A stretch of 64,000 nucleotides of DNA, taken from positions 222,928-286,927 of the forward strand of contig NZ_QMKK01000044.1 in the NCBI RefSeq assembly GCF_003287875.1. The letters run 5' to 3'. The notes beneath the pieces are model-generated. The model saw only the letters and a program-made list of their open reading frames with translations. It did no database searches and was not told where the DNA came from. Position 1 is the first letter of the stretch; every line of letters begins with the position of its first letter. Below are positions 33,216 to 41,757 of the stretch, piece by piece. Source of the DNA: Martinezella tropici (GTDB lineage: Bacteria; Pseudomonadota; Alphaproteobacteria; Rhizobiales; Rhizobiaceae). The translations under genes and the position numbers were made by a program.

Positions 33216-34040
33216 ATGCGGCTGCTTTTTCTGGGAGATATGGTCGGCAAGACGGGACGAACCGCGGTGTGGGAACGCCTGCCGGGGCTCGTATCCGACC
33301 TGAAGCTCGATTTCGTCATCGTCAATGGCGAAAACGCCGCCGGCGGATTCGGTATCACCGAGGATATCTTCCTAGAAACGATCAATGCCGGCGCCGATGT
33401 CGTGACAACGGGCAACCATGTCTGGGACCAGAAGGAAGCCGTTGTATTCTGCGAGCGCCACGACCAGTTCCTGCGCCCCGCCAACTATCCGGCCGGCACG
33501 CCCGGCCGCGGCTCCGGCCTCTATTATGCCCGCAACGGCGCCCGCGTCCTCGTCGCCAACATCATGGGCCGCGTCTTCATGCATCCTGAGCTGGACGATC
33601 CCTTCAAGTCGGCAGAAGCCATTCTTGATGCCTGCCCGCTGAAGGAACAGGCCGATGCGATCGTCTTCGATTTTCATGCAGAGGCGACGAGCGAGAAACA
33701 GTGTTTCGGCCATTTCGTCGATGGCCGTGCAAGCTTCGTCGTCGGCACCCATACGCATGTGCCGACCGCGGACGCGCAGATCCTCAATGGCGGCACCGCC
33801 TATATGTCGGATGCCGGCATGTGCGGCGATTACGATTCTTCGCTCGGCATGGACAAAGAGGAACCGTTGAACCGCTTCATTTCGAAGATGCCGAAGGGAC
33901 GTTTCGAGGCGGCTTCGGGGCCTGCCACCATCTGTGGCGTCGGTGTCGAGATTTCCGACACGACGGGATTGGCCGAAAAAATCGCGCCGCTGCGGCTCGG
34001 ACCGCGTCTTGCGGAAACCATTCCAGATTTCTGGCGCTGA
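33216..34040 (+). CDS. YmdB-type metallophosphoesterase (TIGR00282)
   Basis: A 274-residue calcineurin-like phosphodiesterase. All metal-site motifs are present: FLGDMVGKTGR (GDxVG), VNGENAAGG, TGNHVWD, FDFHAEATSEK and the C-terminal GTHTHVPTAD. The Bacillus homologue YmdB cleaves 2',3'-cyclic nucleotides and affects biofilm gene expression; the role in rhizobia is not known. It lies 3 bp after ygfA and is clearly co-transcribed with it. Confidence 0.9.
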   Translation: MRLLFLGDMVGKTGRTAVWERLPGLVSDLKLDFVIVNGENAAGGFGITEDIFLETINAGADVVTTGNHVWDQKEAVVFCERHDQFLRPANYPAGTPGRGSGLYYARNGARVLVANIMGRVFMHPELDDPFKSAEAILDACPLKEQADAIVFDFHAEATSEKQCFGHFVDGRASFVVGTHTHVPTADAQILNGGTAYMSDAGMCGDYDSSLGMDKEEPLNRFISKMPKGRFEAASGPATICGVGVEISDTTGLAEKIAPLRLGPRLAETIPDFWR

Positions 34041-34050
34041 TCGCTGCACC

Positions 34051-34099
34051 AGAGCCGGATGATTTTAGGTCAGGTCGACCTAAAATCTGAATCCGCTCT
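34051..34099. repeat. 49-bp imperfect palindrome after the YmdB gene
   Basis: The arms are AGAGC-CGGAT and ATCCG-CTCT at the ends and GATTTTAGGT/ACCTAAAATC inside, around a 7-nt centre (CAGGTCG). It is probably a dispersed rhizobial palindrome that can double as a transcription end for ygfA-ymdB. Confidence 0.6.
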
Positions 34100-34214
34100 A
34101 TAATTCATCATCGGCATATGATGACGCGATTGTGAGCAATCCCATCTGATTGCCGCTGGACCCGTTTCCGATCATGCCGCATCCTTCGGCCACTATCTGG
34201 CTTGAGGGGATGGC

Positions 34215-35057
34215 ATGTTACAGCGATTTCCTGTCCTTGCCGTGTTTTTCCTGGCGATCATCCTCAGCTGGAACGTCGCGGACGCCCAGCAGAATCCGGT
34301 TCCTCCGCAACCCAGCCAATGCCAGGCGATCGCGCAGTCCCTGCCCAAGGCGACATTCGTCAGCTTTTCTCCTCCCGGTCCGACGCTCGCCAATAATCCG
34401 GTTAATGGTGATGTGAAGATCACCTTCCTCGGCCATGCCACGCTTTTCATCGAAACGCCGGGCGGCGTTTCCATCGCCACGGATTATAGCGGCGCCTATC
34501 CACCGCCCTATACGCCTGAGGTCGTGACGATGAACAAGGCGCATCCGAGCCACTACACGCTGACGCCAGACCCGGCGATCAAATATGTGCTGCATGGATG
34601 GAGCGACGTGCCCGGAGAGCCGGCAAAGATCCGCATGACCGTCGGTGATACGCTGATCCGCAATGTCGTCACCGATATTCGTTCCTGGGGTGGCGGCATC
34701 GAAGCCAACGGCAATTCGATCTTCATCTTCGAGGTGGCGGGCCTCTGTATCGGCCACCTCGGGCATCTGCATTTCGAACTCACCGACCAGCAATATGCCG
34801 AAATCGGCCGGCTCGATGTCGTGATGGTGCCGGTCGACGGCGGCTTGACCATGGGGGCCGACAGCATGAGCCGCGTGGTGAAAAGGCTGCGCTCGTCGCT
34901 CATCCTGCCCATGCATCGCTGGGGTCCACCGGTCGATCAGTTCCTGGCCCTGTTCGGTCCCGATTTCGATGTCGGCTATGCGCCGACCGCGAGCGTCACG
35001 GTGTCGGTGAAGACCCTGCCGCGCAAGCCGCTGATCTATGTGCTCAAGGGGCTATGA
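34215..35057 (+). CDS. Secreted metallo-beta-lactamase-fold protein with degenerate metal motif
   Basis: A 280-residue protein with a signal peptide (MLQRFPVLAVFFLAIILSW, cleavage after ADA). The fold resembles UlaG/RomA-type hydrolases: TFLGHATLFIETPGG strand pair, then NKAHPSHYTLT where the family has HxHxDH, and later histidine-containing LCIGHLGHLHFEL and LPMHRWGPP. Only two of the usual first-motif histidines remain, and the Asp is replaced by Ser. It may bind one metal, or none. It is monocistronic. The function is unknown. Confidence 0.8.
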   Translation: MLQRFPVLAVFFLAIILSWNVADAQQNPVPPQPSQCQAIAQSLPKATFVSFSPPGPTLANNPVNGDVKITFLGHATLFIETPGGVSIATDYSGAYPPPYTPEVVTMNKAHPSHYTLTPDPAIKYVLHGWSDVPGEPAKIRMTVGDTLIRNVVTDIRSWGGGIEANGNSIFIFEVAGLCIGHLGHLHFELTDQQYAEIGRLDVVMVPVDGGLTMGADSMSRVVKRLRSSLILPMHRWGPPVDQFLALFGPDFDVGYAPTASVTVSVKTLPRKPLIYVLKGL

Positions 35058-35142
35058 CGATTTTCGTTGAGATATATATCCCGCCCATCTATGCAACTTC
35101 CACTGGTCATGATTGATTGTGCTGTACCATTGGGGGAAGCGC

Positions 35143-35694
35143 ATGAATCGGGTTCTTTTCACTGCATTAGTAGCTGCGGCGTTGTCGGGCTGCATCTCAT
35201 CAAACCCGGTCAACACGACGCCCGATGGCTATCGCATCGAAAAATTCAGCCAGGGAACGGTTTCTGTTGGCAAGAGCGCAAATCTGTTAGCGGCTGGCAG
35301 TTGGAGCGTGTCTTGCCCAGCCGATGCGATGACCGACAAACGCAATTGTAGCATTACGTCCCTATCGGGGGCTTTGTTCATTGACTACGGCAGTTCGCCG
35401 ACACCCCAACGCGTCTGCCTCTTGTCACATGATGCGCCGGGCATGACTGCATTGATCAGAGTCGATAGCCATCCGGCGGTAGCTACCGATACACATGGTT
35501 GCGTTCCGGCAAGCCGGATCATTCAACAGATGAGAAGCGGCAGTACTTTTCTGGCGCGCGTCGGCGCCATCAATGACTGGTCGCCCGATCTACGACCCGT
35601 AATCAAGGACGAACGCGCATCGCTCGAGGGATTGAACAAGGCCATGGAAACCGTCGGCGATATTCGGGCAGGCAAGCTTGCCGTCAAGCCATAG
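35143..35694 (+). CDS. Putative lipoprotein, uncharacterised
   Basis: A 183-residue protein with an N-terminal signal and lipobox ending AALSGC, so it should be lipid-anchored at Cys18. The start at 35143 is chosen for the strong GGGGGAAG before it. The mature part has paired cysteines (SWSVSCPADAM... and ...RNCSIT) and VCLLSHDAPGMTALIRVD, an arrangement loosely like IalB-type invasion proteins, but the match is too weak to name it. It stands alone between the MBL-fold gene and yebC. Confidence 0.7.
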   Translation: MNRVLFTALVAAALSGCISSNPVNTTPDGYRIEKFSQGTVSVGKSANLLAAGSWSVSCPADAMTDKRNCSITSLSGALFIDYGSSPTPQRVCLLSHDAPGMTALIRVDSHPAVATDTHGCVPASRIIQQMRSGSTFLARVGAINDWSPDLRPVIKDERASLEGLNKAMETVGDIRAGKLAVKP

Positions 35695-35806
35695 GAATGT
35701 GGCGGAAGGCCCCGACCGACACCATTATTCGGCTTTTCACTTGAATGAAGGCCGCTTCGCTCTTATAAGGCGGCCATTCCCAACAAAAGACGTGAACAGG
35801 GGTGCC

Positions 35807-36553
35807 ATGGCTGGCCATTCACAGTTTAAAAACATCATGCACCGCAAGGGCCGTCAGGACGCGGTGCGGTCGAAAATGTTCTCCAAGCTGGCGCGCGAAA
35901 TCACGGTCGCTGCCAAGATGGGTCTGCCCGACCCGGCCATGAACGCAAGCCTGCGTCTGGCGATCCAGAACGCCAAGGCGCAGTCGATGCCGAAGGACAA
36001 TATCGATCGCGCCATCAAGAAGGCTTCCGGTGCCGACACCGAGAATTACGATGCGATCCGTTACGAGGGCTACGGCCCGGGCGGCACGGCGATCATCGTC
36101 GAAGCACTGACCGACAACCGCAACCGCACGGCGTCCAACGTCCGCTCGATCTTCACCAAGGCCGGCGGTGCGCTTGGCGAAACCGGCTCGGTGTCCTTCT
36201 CCTTCGATCACGTCGGCGAAATCACCTACAAGCCTTCCGCCGGCGATGCCGACAAAGTCATGGAAGCGGCGATCGAAGCCGGTGCCGATGACGTCGAAAG
36301 CGATGAAGAAGGCCATGTGATCATCTGCGCCTTCGAATCTCTCGGCGAGGTCGCCAAGGCGCTCGAAGCGACGCTCGGCGAAGCCGAAACTGTCAAGGCG
36401 ATCTGGCGCGCGCAGAACAACGTGCCGGTCGATGAAGAAAAGGCTCAGTCGCTGATGAAGCTCATCGAAAACCTGGAAGACGATGACGACGTTCAGAACG
36501 TCTATTCGAACTTCGAAGTTTCTGACGAAGTTCTGGCCAAGCTCTCGGCCTGA
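35807..36553 (+). CDS. yebC: YebC/PmpR family transcriptional regulator / translation factor
   Basis: A 248-residue DUF28 protein. It starts MAGHSQFKNIMHRKGRQDA; other diagnostic blocks are MPKDNIDRAIKKASG, YEGYGPGGTAIIVEALTDNRNRTASNVR and the acidic C-terminus LIENLEDDDDVQNVYSN. Family members bind DNA as regulators or help ribosomes at proline stretches. Here it is upstream of the ruvC region, as in many alphaproteobacteria, but now separated by the ECF operon block. The start at 35807 has AGGGG before it. It is followed by a terminator. Confidence 0.94.
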   Translation: MAGHSQFKNIMHRKGRQDAVRSKMFSKLAREITVAAKMGLPDPAMNASLRLAIQNAKAQSMPKDNIDRAIKKASGADTENYDAIRYEGYGPGGTAIIVEALTDNRNRTASNVRSIFTKAGGALGETGSVSFSFDHVGEITYKPSAGDADKVMEAAIEAGADDVESDEEGHVIICAFESLGEVAKALEATLGEAETVKAIWRAQNNVPVDEEKAQSLMKLIENLEDDDDVQNVYSNFEVSDEVLAKLSA

Positions 36554-36572
36554 TCCTTTGCAGTTATTCAAG

Positions 36573-36604
36573 AAAAGCCGGCTGTAGAAACGCAGCCGGC
36601 TTTT
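36573..36604. terminator. bidirectional terminator between yebC and anti-sigma gene
   Basis: A perfect 12-bp stem (AAAAGCCGGCTG/CAGCCGGCTTTT) with an 8-nt loop. It has T-ends on both strands and lies between the convergent stops at 36553 and 36609. Confidence 0.85.
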
Positions 36605-36608
36605 CGCG

Positions 36609-37406
36609 TTATGGAGCTGTCGCGCGGATAAAATCGTCGCGGAAGGTGAAGAGATCCGGTGCGGCGACATCGGAGACTGCCCAGAAGACCAGTCCATCCG
36701 CATGCCATTCGACGAAATTGTAGCCCTCCTTCTCGGCATTGTTTTTGGCTCGCGCAGCGCCCGGCCAGATGAAGAGATTGATGACATGGCCGTGCCGGCG
36801 ATAGATCAGCGCCGCCACCACCCGCCCGTCGAGATAATCCACCCTGCCACCGACGAGAGGGAAGCCCTGTGTCGCCAGATCGACCACGGGCGGGGAGAAA
36901 TCGATCTTGCCGTTGAACCATGGTTTGACCGTGTGCTGGTCTGAGGTCAGCACGTCGGTCAGATGGTCGGCGAGCATCGAGCGCACATGGCTTGCGAGAA
37001 GCTGATCCTCGATCGTCTGGCTCTGCTGCTGCACGTTCAGCACCAGCATGAGGCTGGCGGCGAGAACGGCAAGCGAGGGCACGAAGCTCCATTCGCGCAC
37101 GAGCCGCCAGACATGCTGCCACGGGCTCTCCGTGTGGCTCACGGCTGCGCGCCTCATCATGGATTGCTCCAGCGTGAGTGCCGCCTGCACGCGGGCATGG
37201 ACGGTATCAGGCGCCTGCCATTTTACACCCTCGCGTGCGGAAAGACGCTTGACCATCAGGGCATTCTCCATCTCGCCGGCGCAGTCCCGGCAGGTGGCCA
37301 GATGTGCCTCGAAGCGCGCGGCATTGGCTGCGTCAAGTTCGCCGTCGATGAAGCCGTGCAGCAGGTCGTTCCATTCGCCGTGATCATTATGGTCTCCGCC
37401 GTTCAT
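36609..37406 (-). CDS. Anti-sigma factor with zinc-finger domain
   Basis: A 265-residue membrane anti-sigma factor. The N-terminal ZAS domain has HGFIDGELDAANAARFEAHLATCRDCAGEM, with the H-x3-C-x2-C pattern. A single membrane helix (VPSLAVLAASLMLVLNV) at about residues 109-125 leads to a periplasmic domain of about 135 residues ending WAVSDVAAPDLFTFRDDF. This is a full-length RsgI/RskA-like sensor that would release its sigma factor on an envelope signal. Its ATG overlaps the sigma stop by 4 bp (translational coupling). Confidence 0.88.
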   Translation of the reverse strand: MNGGDHNDHGEWNDLLHGFIDGELDAANAARFEAHLATCRDCAGEMENALMVKRLSAREGVKWQAPDTVHARVQAALTLEQSMMRRAAVSHTESPWQHVWRLVREWSFVPSLAVLAASLMLVLNVQQQSQTIEDQLLASHVRSMLADHLTDVLTSDQHTVKPWFNGKIDFSPPVVDLATQGFPLVGGRVDYLDGRVVAALIYRRHGHVINLFIWPGAARAKNNAEKEGYNFVEWHADGLVFWAVSDVAAPDLFTFRDDFIRATAP

Positions 37407-38176
37407 CGTGCCGCCCCTTTTCCTTCGAGGCTGCGCCAGACTTCGCCGAAATCACGGCGGGCGCGGGCGAGGCGCGACATGACGGTGCCGATCGGCGCAT
37501 CGATGATCTCGGCGATTTCCTTGTAGGAGAGATCCTCGAGTTCGCGCAGGACCAGAACCTCGCGCATGGCATCAGGCAGCCTGTTGATGACCTCGCGCAC
37601 GCGCTGCGTTTCCGACTTGCGGATGAAGGCCGCCTCGGGCGTATCCTCCTCGGAGGCGGGATCAGGGGAAGGCGAGCCTTCATCCGAATCCCGTTCGTCC
37701 GACATCGGCTGCTCATAGCGGGTCTTGCGCCGCCCCTCCTGCAGCCAGGCGTGATAGCAGTTGCGGACGATGGTGAAGGTCCATGCGCGGGCATCGCCAT
37801 CGCGAAAGCCGCCGAAGCCGCGATAGGCGCGAAGATAGGCCTCCTGCACGATATCCTGCGCGGCATCGGCATCACGGCTCAGGAAACGCGCGAAATTATA
37901 AGCGGCGTCGAGATGCGGGATGATCGTTTGCTGGAAGCGGCGCATGCTCTCGTCGGGCAGCGCGGTCGCGTGCTTCAATGGCTCCGCGCTGGCAGCGGAT
38001 TGAGCGACCGCCATCTGGACGGCGTGATTGCCGGGCTTTGCCTCGGCAATGAAACGGCGCAGGCGAGCCAGAAATCGGGCAAACCTGCCGATCGCGGTGT
38101 TTTGCGGCGAGTGCCATGTCCATGGGCGGGGCTGGCCGCCAAGTATCATCGAACTCATAGATCGGGCGTCTGTCAT
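37403..38176 (-). CDS. ECF RNA polymerase sigma factor
   Basis: A 257-residue sigma factor, longer than the usual about 180 because of an N-terminal extension of about 75 residues. Region 2 is visible as DAAYNFARFLSRDADAAQDIVQEAYLRAYR, region 4 as LPDAMREVLVLRELEDLSYKEIAEIIDAPIGTVMSRLARAR. The ATG at 38176 has GGGGAT before it and lies downstream of the putative autoregulated promoter; the longer frame to 38335 would begin upstream of that promoter. It is transcribed with its anti-sigma gene and is divergent from the MBL-TPR-DoxX operon. Confidence 0.9.
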   Translation of the reverse strand: MTDARSMSSMILGGQPRPWTWHSPQNTAIGRFARFLARLRRFIAEAKPGNHAVQMAVAQSAASAEPLKHATALPDESMRRFQQTIIPHLDAAYNFARFLSRDADAAQDIVQEAYLRAYRGFGGFRDGDARAWTFTIVRNCYHAWLQEGRRKTRYEQPMSDERDSDEGSPSPDPASEEDTPEAAFIRKSETQRVREVINRLPDAMREVLVLRELEDLSYKEIAEIIDAPIGTVMSRLARARRDFGEVWRSLEGKGAAR

Positions 38177-38248
38177 CGTGATCCCCGCAAAACGCCGCTG
38201 CTGACTGTAAGCTTCAGCTAAGGCGCTTGCAATGTTGCCTGAGAGGCT

Positions 38249-38276
38249 AGATCGCGCTTGCGCGGGTTTTATTCCC
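38249..38276 (-). promoter_or_regulatory. ECF promoter candidate for sigma/anti-sigma genes
   Basis: GGGAATAA, a 14-nt spacer, then CGATCT, on the minus strand; 73 bp before the sigma start codon. It is identical in both boxes and spacing to the plus-strand copy. Confidence 0.65.
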
Positions 38277-38396
38277 GGTCGGATGAAAAAATCAAAGGCG
38301 AGGGAATGCGGAATGTCCGTCATCCCGTCCGCCAATCCCTCACCGCTAAAATAATCAAATAGATTTCAATGGCTTGCAAGAAATCTTCGGTCGAGG

Positions 38397-38424
38397 GGGA
38401 ATAAGCGCTCATCACCATCGATCT
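38397..38424 (+). promoter_or_regulatory. ECF promoter candidate for MBL-TPR-DoxX operon
   Basis: GGGAATAA, a 14-nt spacer, then CGATCT, on the plus strand; 78 bp before the hydrolase start codon. It is identical in both boxes to the sigma-gene copy. Confidence 0.65.
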
Positions 38425-38501
38425 TCTTCCTCAGTGGACGGCCGCGATCGCTTGCGACCTCCGCCTGGCCCGAAAAGCCATAATCCCGAGGAGATACCGC
38501 G

Positions 38502-39476
38502 ATGTTTGATATGACCCGCCGCGCCGTGCTCGGCACGGCTGCAGCTGCGGCAGCCTTCGGGCTGTCGTCGAAGCTCGAATTCATACCGCAAGCCTTTGCC
38601 GCCACGCCGCTGGAGCCGACGGTCGGCTTCTACAAATACAAGGTCGGTTCGATCGAGGTCACGGCCATCTATGACGGCATCTGGCGCAAGCCGCACGATC
38701 CGGCCTTCATCAAGAACGCCTCCGTCGAAGACACCAAGGAAGCGCTTTCCAAGGCCGGTCTGACCACCGACTTCATGCCCATTCCGCTGACCGTCGTCGT
38801 CCTCGATATTGGCGGCCGCAAGATCATGATGGACGCCGGCTCCGGTGTCGGACAGTGGCAGACCAATGCCACGCATCTGCCAGCCAACATGGCTGCCGCC
38901 GGCATCGACTACAAGAAGATCGATACGATCATGATCTCGCATTTCCATCCCGACCACGTCTGGGGCCTGATGGAAAAGGGAACGAATGCGGCCGTCTTCC
39001 CGAATGCCGAGCTGGTCGTCAACGCGGCCGAATACAACTGGTGGACCGATCCCGGCCGTGTCGACAAGCTGGCGGAGGGCCGCAAGGAAGCCGGCCGGCG
39101 CATCGCCTCCGTCTTCCCGACATGGAAGAACTGGAAGCTGGTCGACGACAATGCGGAAGTGGCGTCCGGCGTGCATATGCTGGCCGCCTATGGTCACACG
39201 CCCGGCCATTCGGTCTTCCTCATCGATGGCGGTAGCGAACAGCTGATGGTCTCGGCCGATATCATGTATGTGCCGGCGCTGCTCGCACCTCATCCGGAAT
39301 GGGAAGGTACCTACGACCAGGACGGCCCGATGGCCGTCGCCACCCGCCGCAGGCTGATCGACCGCGTCATTGCCGACAAGATCAGGATCTGCGGCTCGCA
39401 CTTCCCATTCCCGGGCTCCGGCACTTTCGTCAAGGACGGCAATGCCTACGGATTTACCCCCACCATCCAGGCCTGA
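38502..39476 (+). CDS. Tat-exported metallo-beta-lactamase-fold hydrolase
   Basis: A 324-residue protein with a twin-arginine signal (MTRRAVLGTAAAAAAFG) and probable cleavage near AFA-ATPLE. Metal ligands are complete: SHFHPDHVWG (HxHxDH) at about residues 146-155, GHTPGH, the Asp in VSADIMY and the last His in CGSHFPFPG. It is thus an active periplasmic metallohydrolase, with quorum-lactonase/sulfatase-like architecture, but the substrate cannot be read. It is first in an operon with a TPR protein and DoxX, behind an ECF-type promoter. Confidence 0.9.
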   Translation: MFDMTRRAVLGTAAAAAAFGLSSKLEFIPQAFAATPLEPTVGFYKYKVGSIEVTAIYDGIWRKPHDPAFIKNASVEDTKEALSKAGLTTDFMPIPLTVVVLDIGGRKIMMDAGSGVGQWQTNATHLPANMAAAGIDYKKIDTIMISHFHPDHVWGLMEKGTNAAVFPNAELVVNAAEYNWWTDPGRVDKLAEGRKEAGRRIASVFPTWKNWKLVDDNAEVASGVHMLAAYGHTPGHSVFLIDGGSEQLMVSADIMYVPALLAPHPEWEGTYDQDGPMAVATRRRLIDRVIADKIRICGSHFPFPGSGTFVKDGNAYGFTPTIQA

Positions 39477-39501
39477 GTGGCCAGAAAGAGGAGCAACTAC
39501 C

Positions 39502-39963
39502 ATGTTCAGACATGCCATTTTCGGGATCGCCGGCCTGTGCGCTGTCGCCATCCTTCCGGCCGCAACGGCAGGCGTTGCCTTTGCCGTCGATAATATGGAA
39601 TCGACCGATGCGCCGGACCTGACCTCCGTGCGTGCCAAGATCGCCGCCAAGGACTATGCCGGAGCACTCGCCGAGCTTCGCGATATCGCCGAGGAGCACG
39701 AGCAGGCCGATGTCTACAATCTGATGGGCTTCACCCTGCGCAAGACCGGCGACTTCAAGACATCGCTGACCTACTACACCAAGGCCCTGGAACTGCAGCC
39801 GAATCATAAGGGCGCGCACGAATATCTCGGCGAACTCTATGTCGAGACCGGTGATATGCCCAAAGCCCGCGAGCAGCTGGCAACGCTGACCAAGCTTTGC
39901 CCTAGTGGATGCGAGGAGCTTGAGGACCTGACCAAGGCGATCTCCGCCAAGGCAACCAACTGA
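39502..39963 (+). CDS. Periplasmic TPR-repeat protein
   Basis: A 153-residue protein with a signal peptide (MFRHAIFGIAGLCAVAIL..., cleavage near AFA-VDN). Two or three TPR motifs follow: IAAKDYAGALAELRDIAEEHEQADVYNLMGFT, TGDFKTSLTYYTKALELQPNHKGAHEYLGELY and TGDMPKAREQLATLTKL. Two cysteines near the C-terminus (LCPSGCEEL) could form a disulfide or bind a ligand. The start at 39502 has GAGGAG 10 nt upstream. Operon position 26 bp after the hydrolase gene suggests it is a partner or scaffold in the same envelope process. Confidence 0.85.
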   Translation: MFRHAIFGIAGLCAVAILPAATAGVAFAVDNMESTDAPDLTSVRAKIAAKDYAGALAELRDIAEEHEQADVYNLMGFTLRKTGDFKTSLTYYTKALELQPNHKGAHEYLGELYVETGDMPKAREQLATLTKLCPSGCEELEDLTKAISAKATN

Positions 39964-40065
39964 CGCTGTGTTTCAAACGATCCGGTGCCCTTCCATTCGA
40001 TCATGTCGTGGGGATACCGCCGGACAGGATCGGAAATCTATGAATCTGACGGGAAGGAGATGGTC

Positions 40066-40503
40066 ATGGAATTCGAAGAGGGGAGTGCAGTTCTCGTGAA
40101 CATGACCGATATGGCATTGCTGTTCGGTCGCATACTGCTGTCGCTGCTCTTCCTGGAAGAGGGCATCGAACTTGCCAGCAATTTGGACAATGCCTTGGAT
40201 GCCATGGCCAGGCTTGGTGTCACGGCTCCCATCGCGGTTGCAACCATCGTGCTGCAGCTTGGCGCGGGTCTCGCCATTGCGCTTGGCCTGATGACCCGGT
40301 TGGCCGCATTTGGCCTCGGCCTGTTCTGCTTGCTGACGGCGATGCTCTTTCACACGAACTTCGCCAGCCACAACGAGCTGCTGCATTTCGAAAAGGATTT
40401 GGCGATCGCCGGCGGCATGTTCGCGCTGACCGTCGCCGGCGCCGGCAAGCTGTCGCTCGACATACTCATCCGGCGCCACTGGAAGACGAGGCTCGTGGCT
40501 TGA
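40066..40503 (+). CDS. DoxX family membrane protein
   Basis: A 145-residue inner-membrane protein with four predicted helices. It has the DoxX-like blocks MALLFGRILLSLLFLEEGIELASN, VATIVLQLGAGLAIALGLMTRLAAFGLGLFCLLTAM and the FEKDLAIAGGMFALTVAGAGKLSLD end. The start at 40066 has AAGGAG 6 nt upstream; the frame is open to 39985. It is the third gene after the hydrolase and TPR genes and probably the last in the operon. DoxX proteins are linked to oxidative-stress complexes and thiol systems; the exact role here is unknown. Confidence 0.85.
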   Translation: MEFEEGSAVLVNMTDMALLFGRILLSLLFLEEGIELASNLDNALDAMARLGVTAPIAVATIVLQLGAGLAIALGLMTRLAAFGLGLFCLLTAMLFHTNFASHNELLHFEKDLAIAGGMFALTVAGAGKLSLDILIRRHWKTRLVA

Positions 40504-40566
40504 GCCGTCGATTGGCCGGTGAGCCGACCAACGGGTTTCTGCTCACCAATTGGACTGTTTTGAGAA

Positions 40567-41565
40567 TCAGGAAACCTTCTTGAAGCTCGGAAGCGTTGCG
40601 AAGAGTTCCACCGACTTCAGCCGCGCCTTGATGTCATGGATCGGCATCGAAATGATCACTTCATCAGCCTCCGTATCCCGGATGAACTGCGAAATCTTCT
40701 TTTCGGCCGTCTCAGGTGAGCCAACGATGGCATAGCGCAGCGTATTTTCCACATTCAGCTTTTCCATCGGCGTCCAGAAATCGTCCATGTCGCTGCGCGG
40801 GCGCGGGAAGGGGCCGCGCACGTTGCGGCGGAGATTGACGAATTGCTGTTGGGCGGAGGTGAAGTGATACTGCGCTTCTTCGTCCGTATCGGCCACAGCG
40901 CCCATGGCGCCGACCATCACATAGGGCTTATCGATCGTGGCCGAGGGCGTGAAGCGCTCACGGTAGATGGCGATGGCATCCATCAGGGCTTCCGGCGCGA
41001 AATGCGAGGCGAAGGCATAGGGCAGGCCGAGCATGGCGGCGAGATGGGCGCTGTAAAGGCTGGAGCCGAGCAGCCAGATGGGGATGTTGGCGCCATGGCC
41101 GGGAACGGCAAGGATGACCTGATTATCGTCGGCCGGGCTGAAGAGGTGCTGCAGTTCGACGATATCCTGCGGGAAACTCTGCGCACCGGCATCGATATTG
41201 CGCCGCAGGGCTTGCGCCGTGCGCATGTCCGTGCCCGGCGCGCGCCCAAGGCCGAGATCGACGCGGCCGGGAAACAATGCTTCCAGCGTGCCGAATTGCT
41301 CGGCAATCACCAGCGGTGAGTGGTTCGGCAGCATGACGCCGCCCGAACCGATGCGGATGCGCGAGGTTGCCGCGCCGACATGGCCGATGACGACCGACGT
41401 CGCGGCGCTGGCGACACCCGGCATGCCGTGATGCTCGGCAAGCCAGAATCGGTTGTAGCCCAGCTCTTCCGCCTTCTGCGCCATGCGCTTCGAACTCTCG
41501 AAGGACTGGCTGATGGTGCTGCCTTCGGCAACGGGCGAAAGATCGAGGATGGAAAAGGGAACCAT
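40567..41565 (-). CDS. Luciferase-like flavin-dependent oxidoreductase (LLM class)
   Basis: A 332-residue TIM-barrel FMN oxidoreductase of the YhbW-like group. It begins MVPFSILDLSPVAEGSTI, a signature of the group. Others are RFWLAEHHGMPGVASAAT, RIRIGSGGVMLPNHSPLVIAEQFGTLEALFPGRVDLGLGRAPGTD and PIWLLGSSLYSAHLAA. The family oxidises small substrates with reduced flavin; no partner reductase is nearby. The start at 41565 is supported by homology; 57 bp of earlier open frame is not. It is convergent with the DoxX gene. Confidence 0.9.
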   Translation of the reverse strand: MVPFSILDLSPVAEGSTISQSFESSKRMAQKAEELGYNRFWLAEHHGMPGVASAATSVVIGHVGAATSRIRIGSGGVMLPNHSPLVIAEQFGTLEALFPGRVDLGLGRAPGTDMRTAQALRRNIDAGAQSFPQDIVELQHLFSPADDNQVILAVPGHGANIPIWLLGSSLYSAHLAAMLGLPYAFASHFAPEALMDAIAIYRERFTPSATIDKPYVMVGAMGAVADTDEEAQYHFTSAQQQFVNLRRNVRGPFPRPRSDMDDFWTPMEKLNVENTLRYAIVGSPETAEKKISQFIRDTEADEVIISMPIHDIKARLKSVELFATLPSFKKVS

Positions 41566-41757
41566 GGCAAGAACCTGCGTGGTGGAAAGGAGGGGTTGCT
41601 TGCACATGTAGGAGCACTGCACGCCTATTCCAAACCCTGTCGCCGCAATTTCGTCACGATGTTTTCAGCGCGGCTCCGGCAATCGCAATCTGTCCCTTGT
41701 TTTTGTTTTGTTCACATTTCGCTGGCACATGTCGGGCCTGAAAGATAGGTTTGATCC

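Larger units (their letters stand above)
38177..38501. other. 325-bp divergent promoter region of the ECF system
   Basis: It holds two copies of GGGAATAA-N14-CGATCT, one facing each way, and a run of AT-rich DNA between them (38335-38375). No gene is present. Confidence 0.65.
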
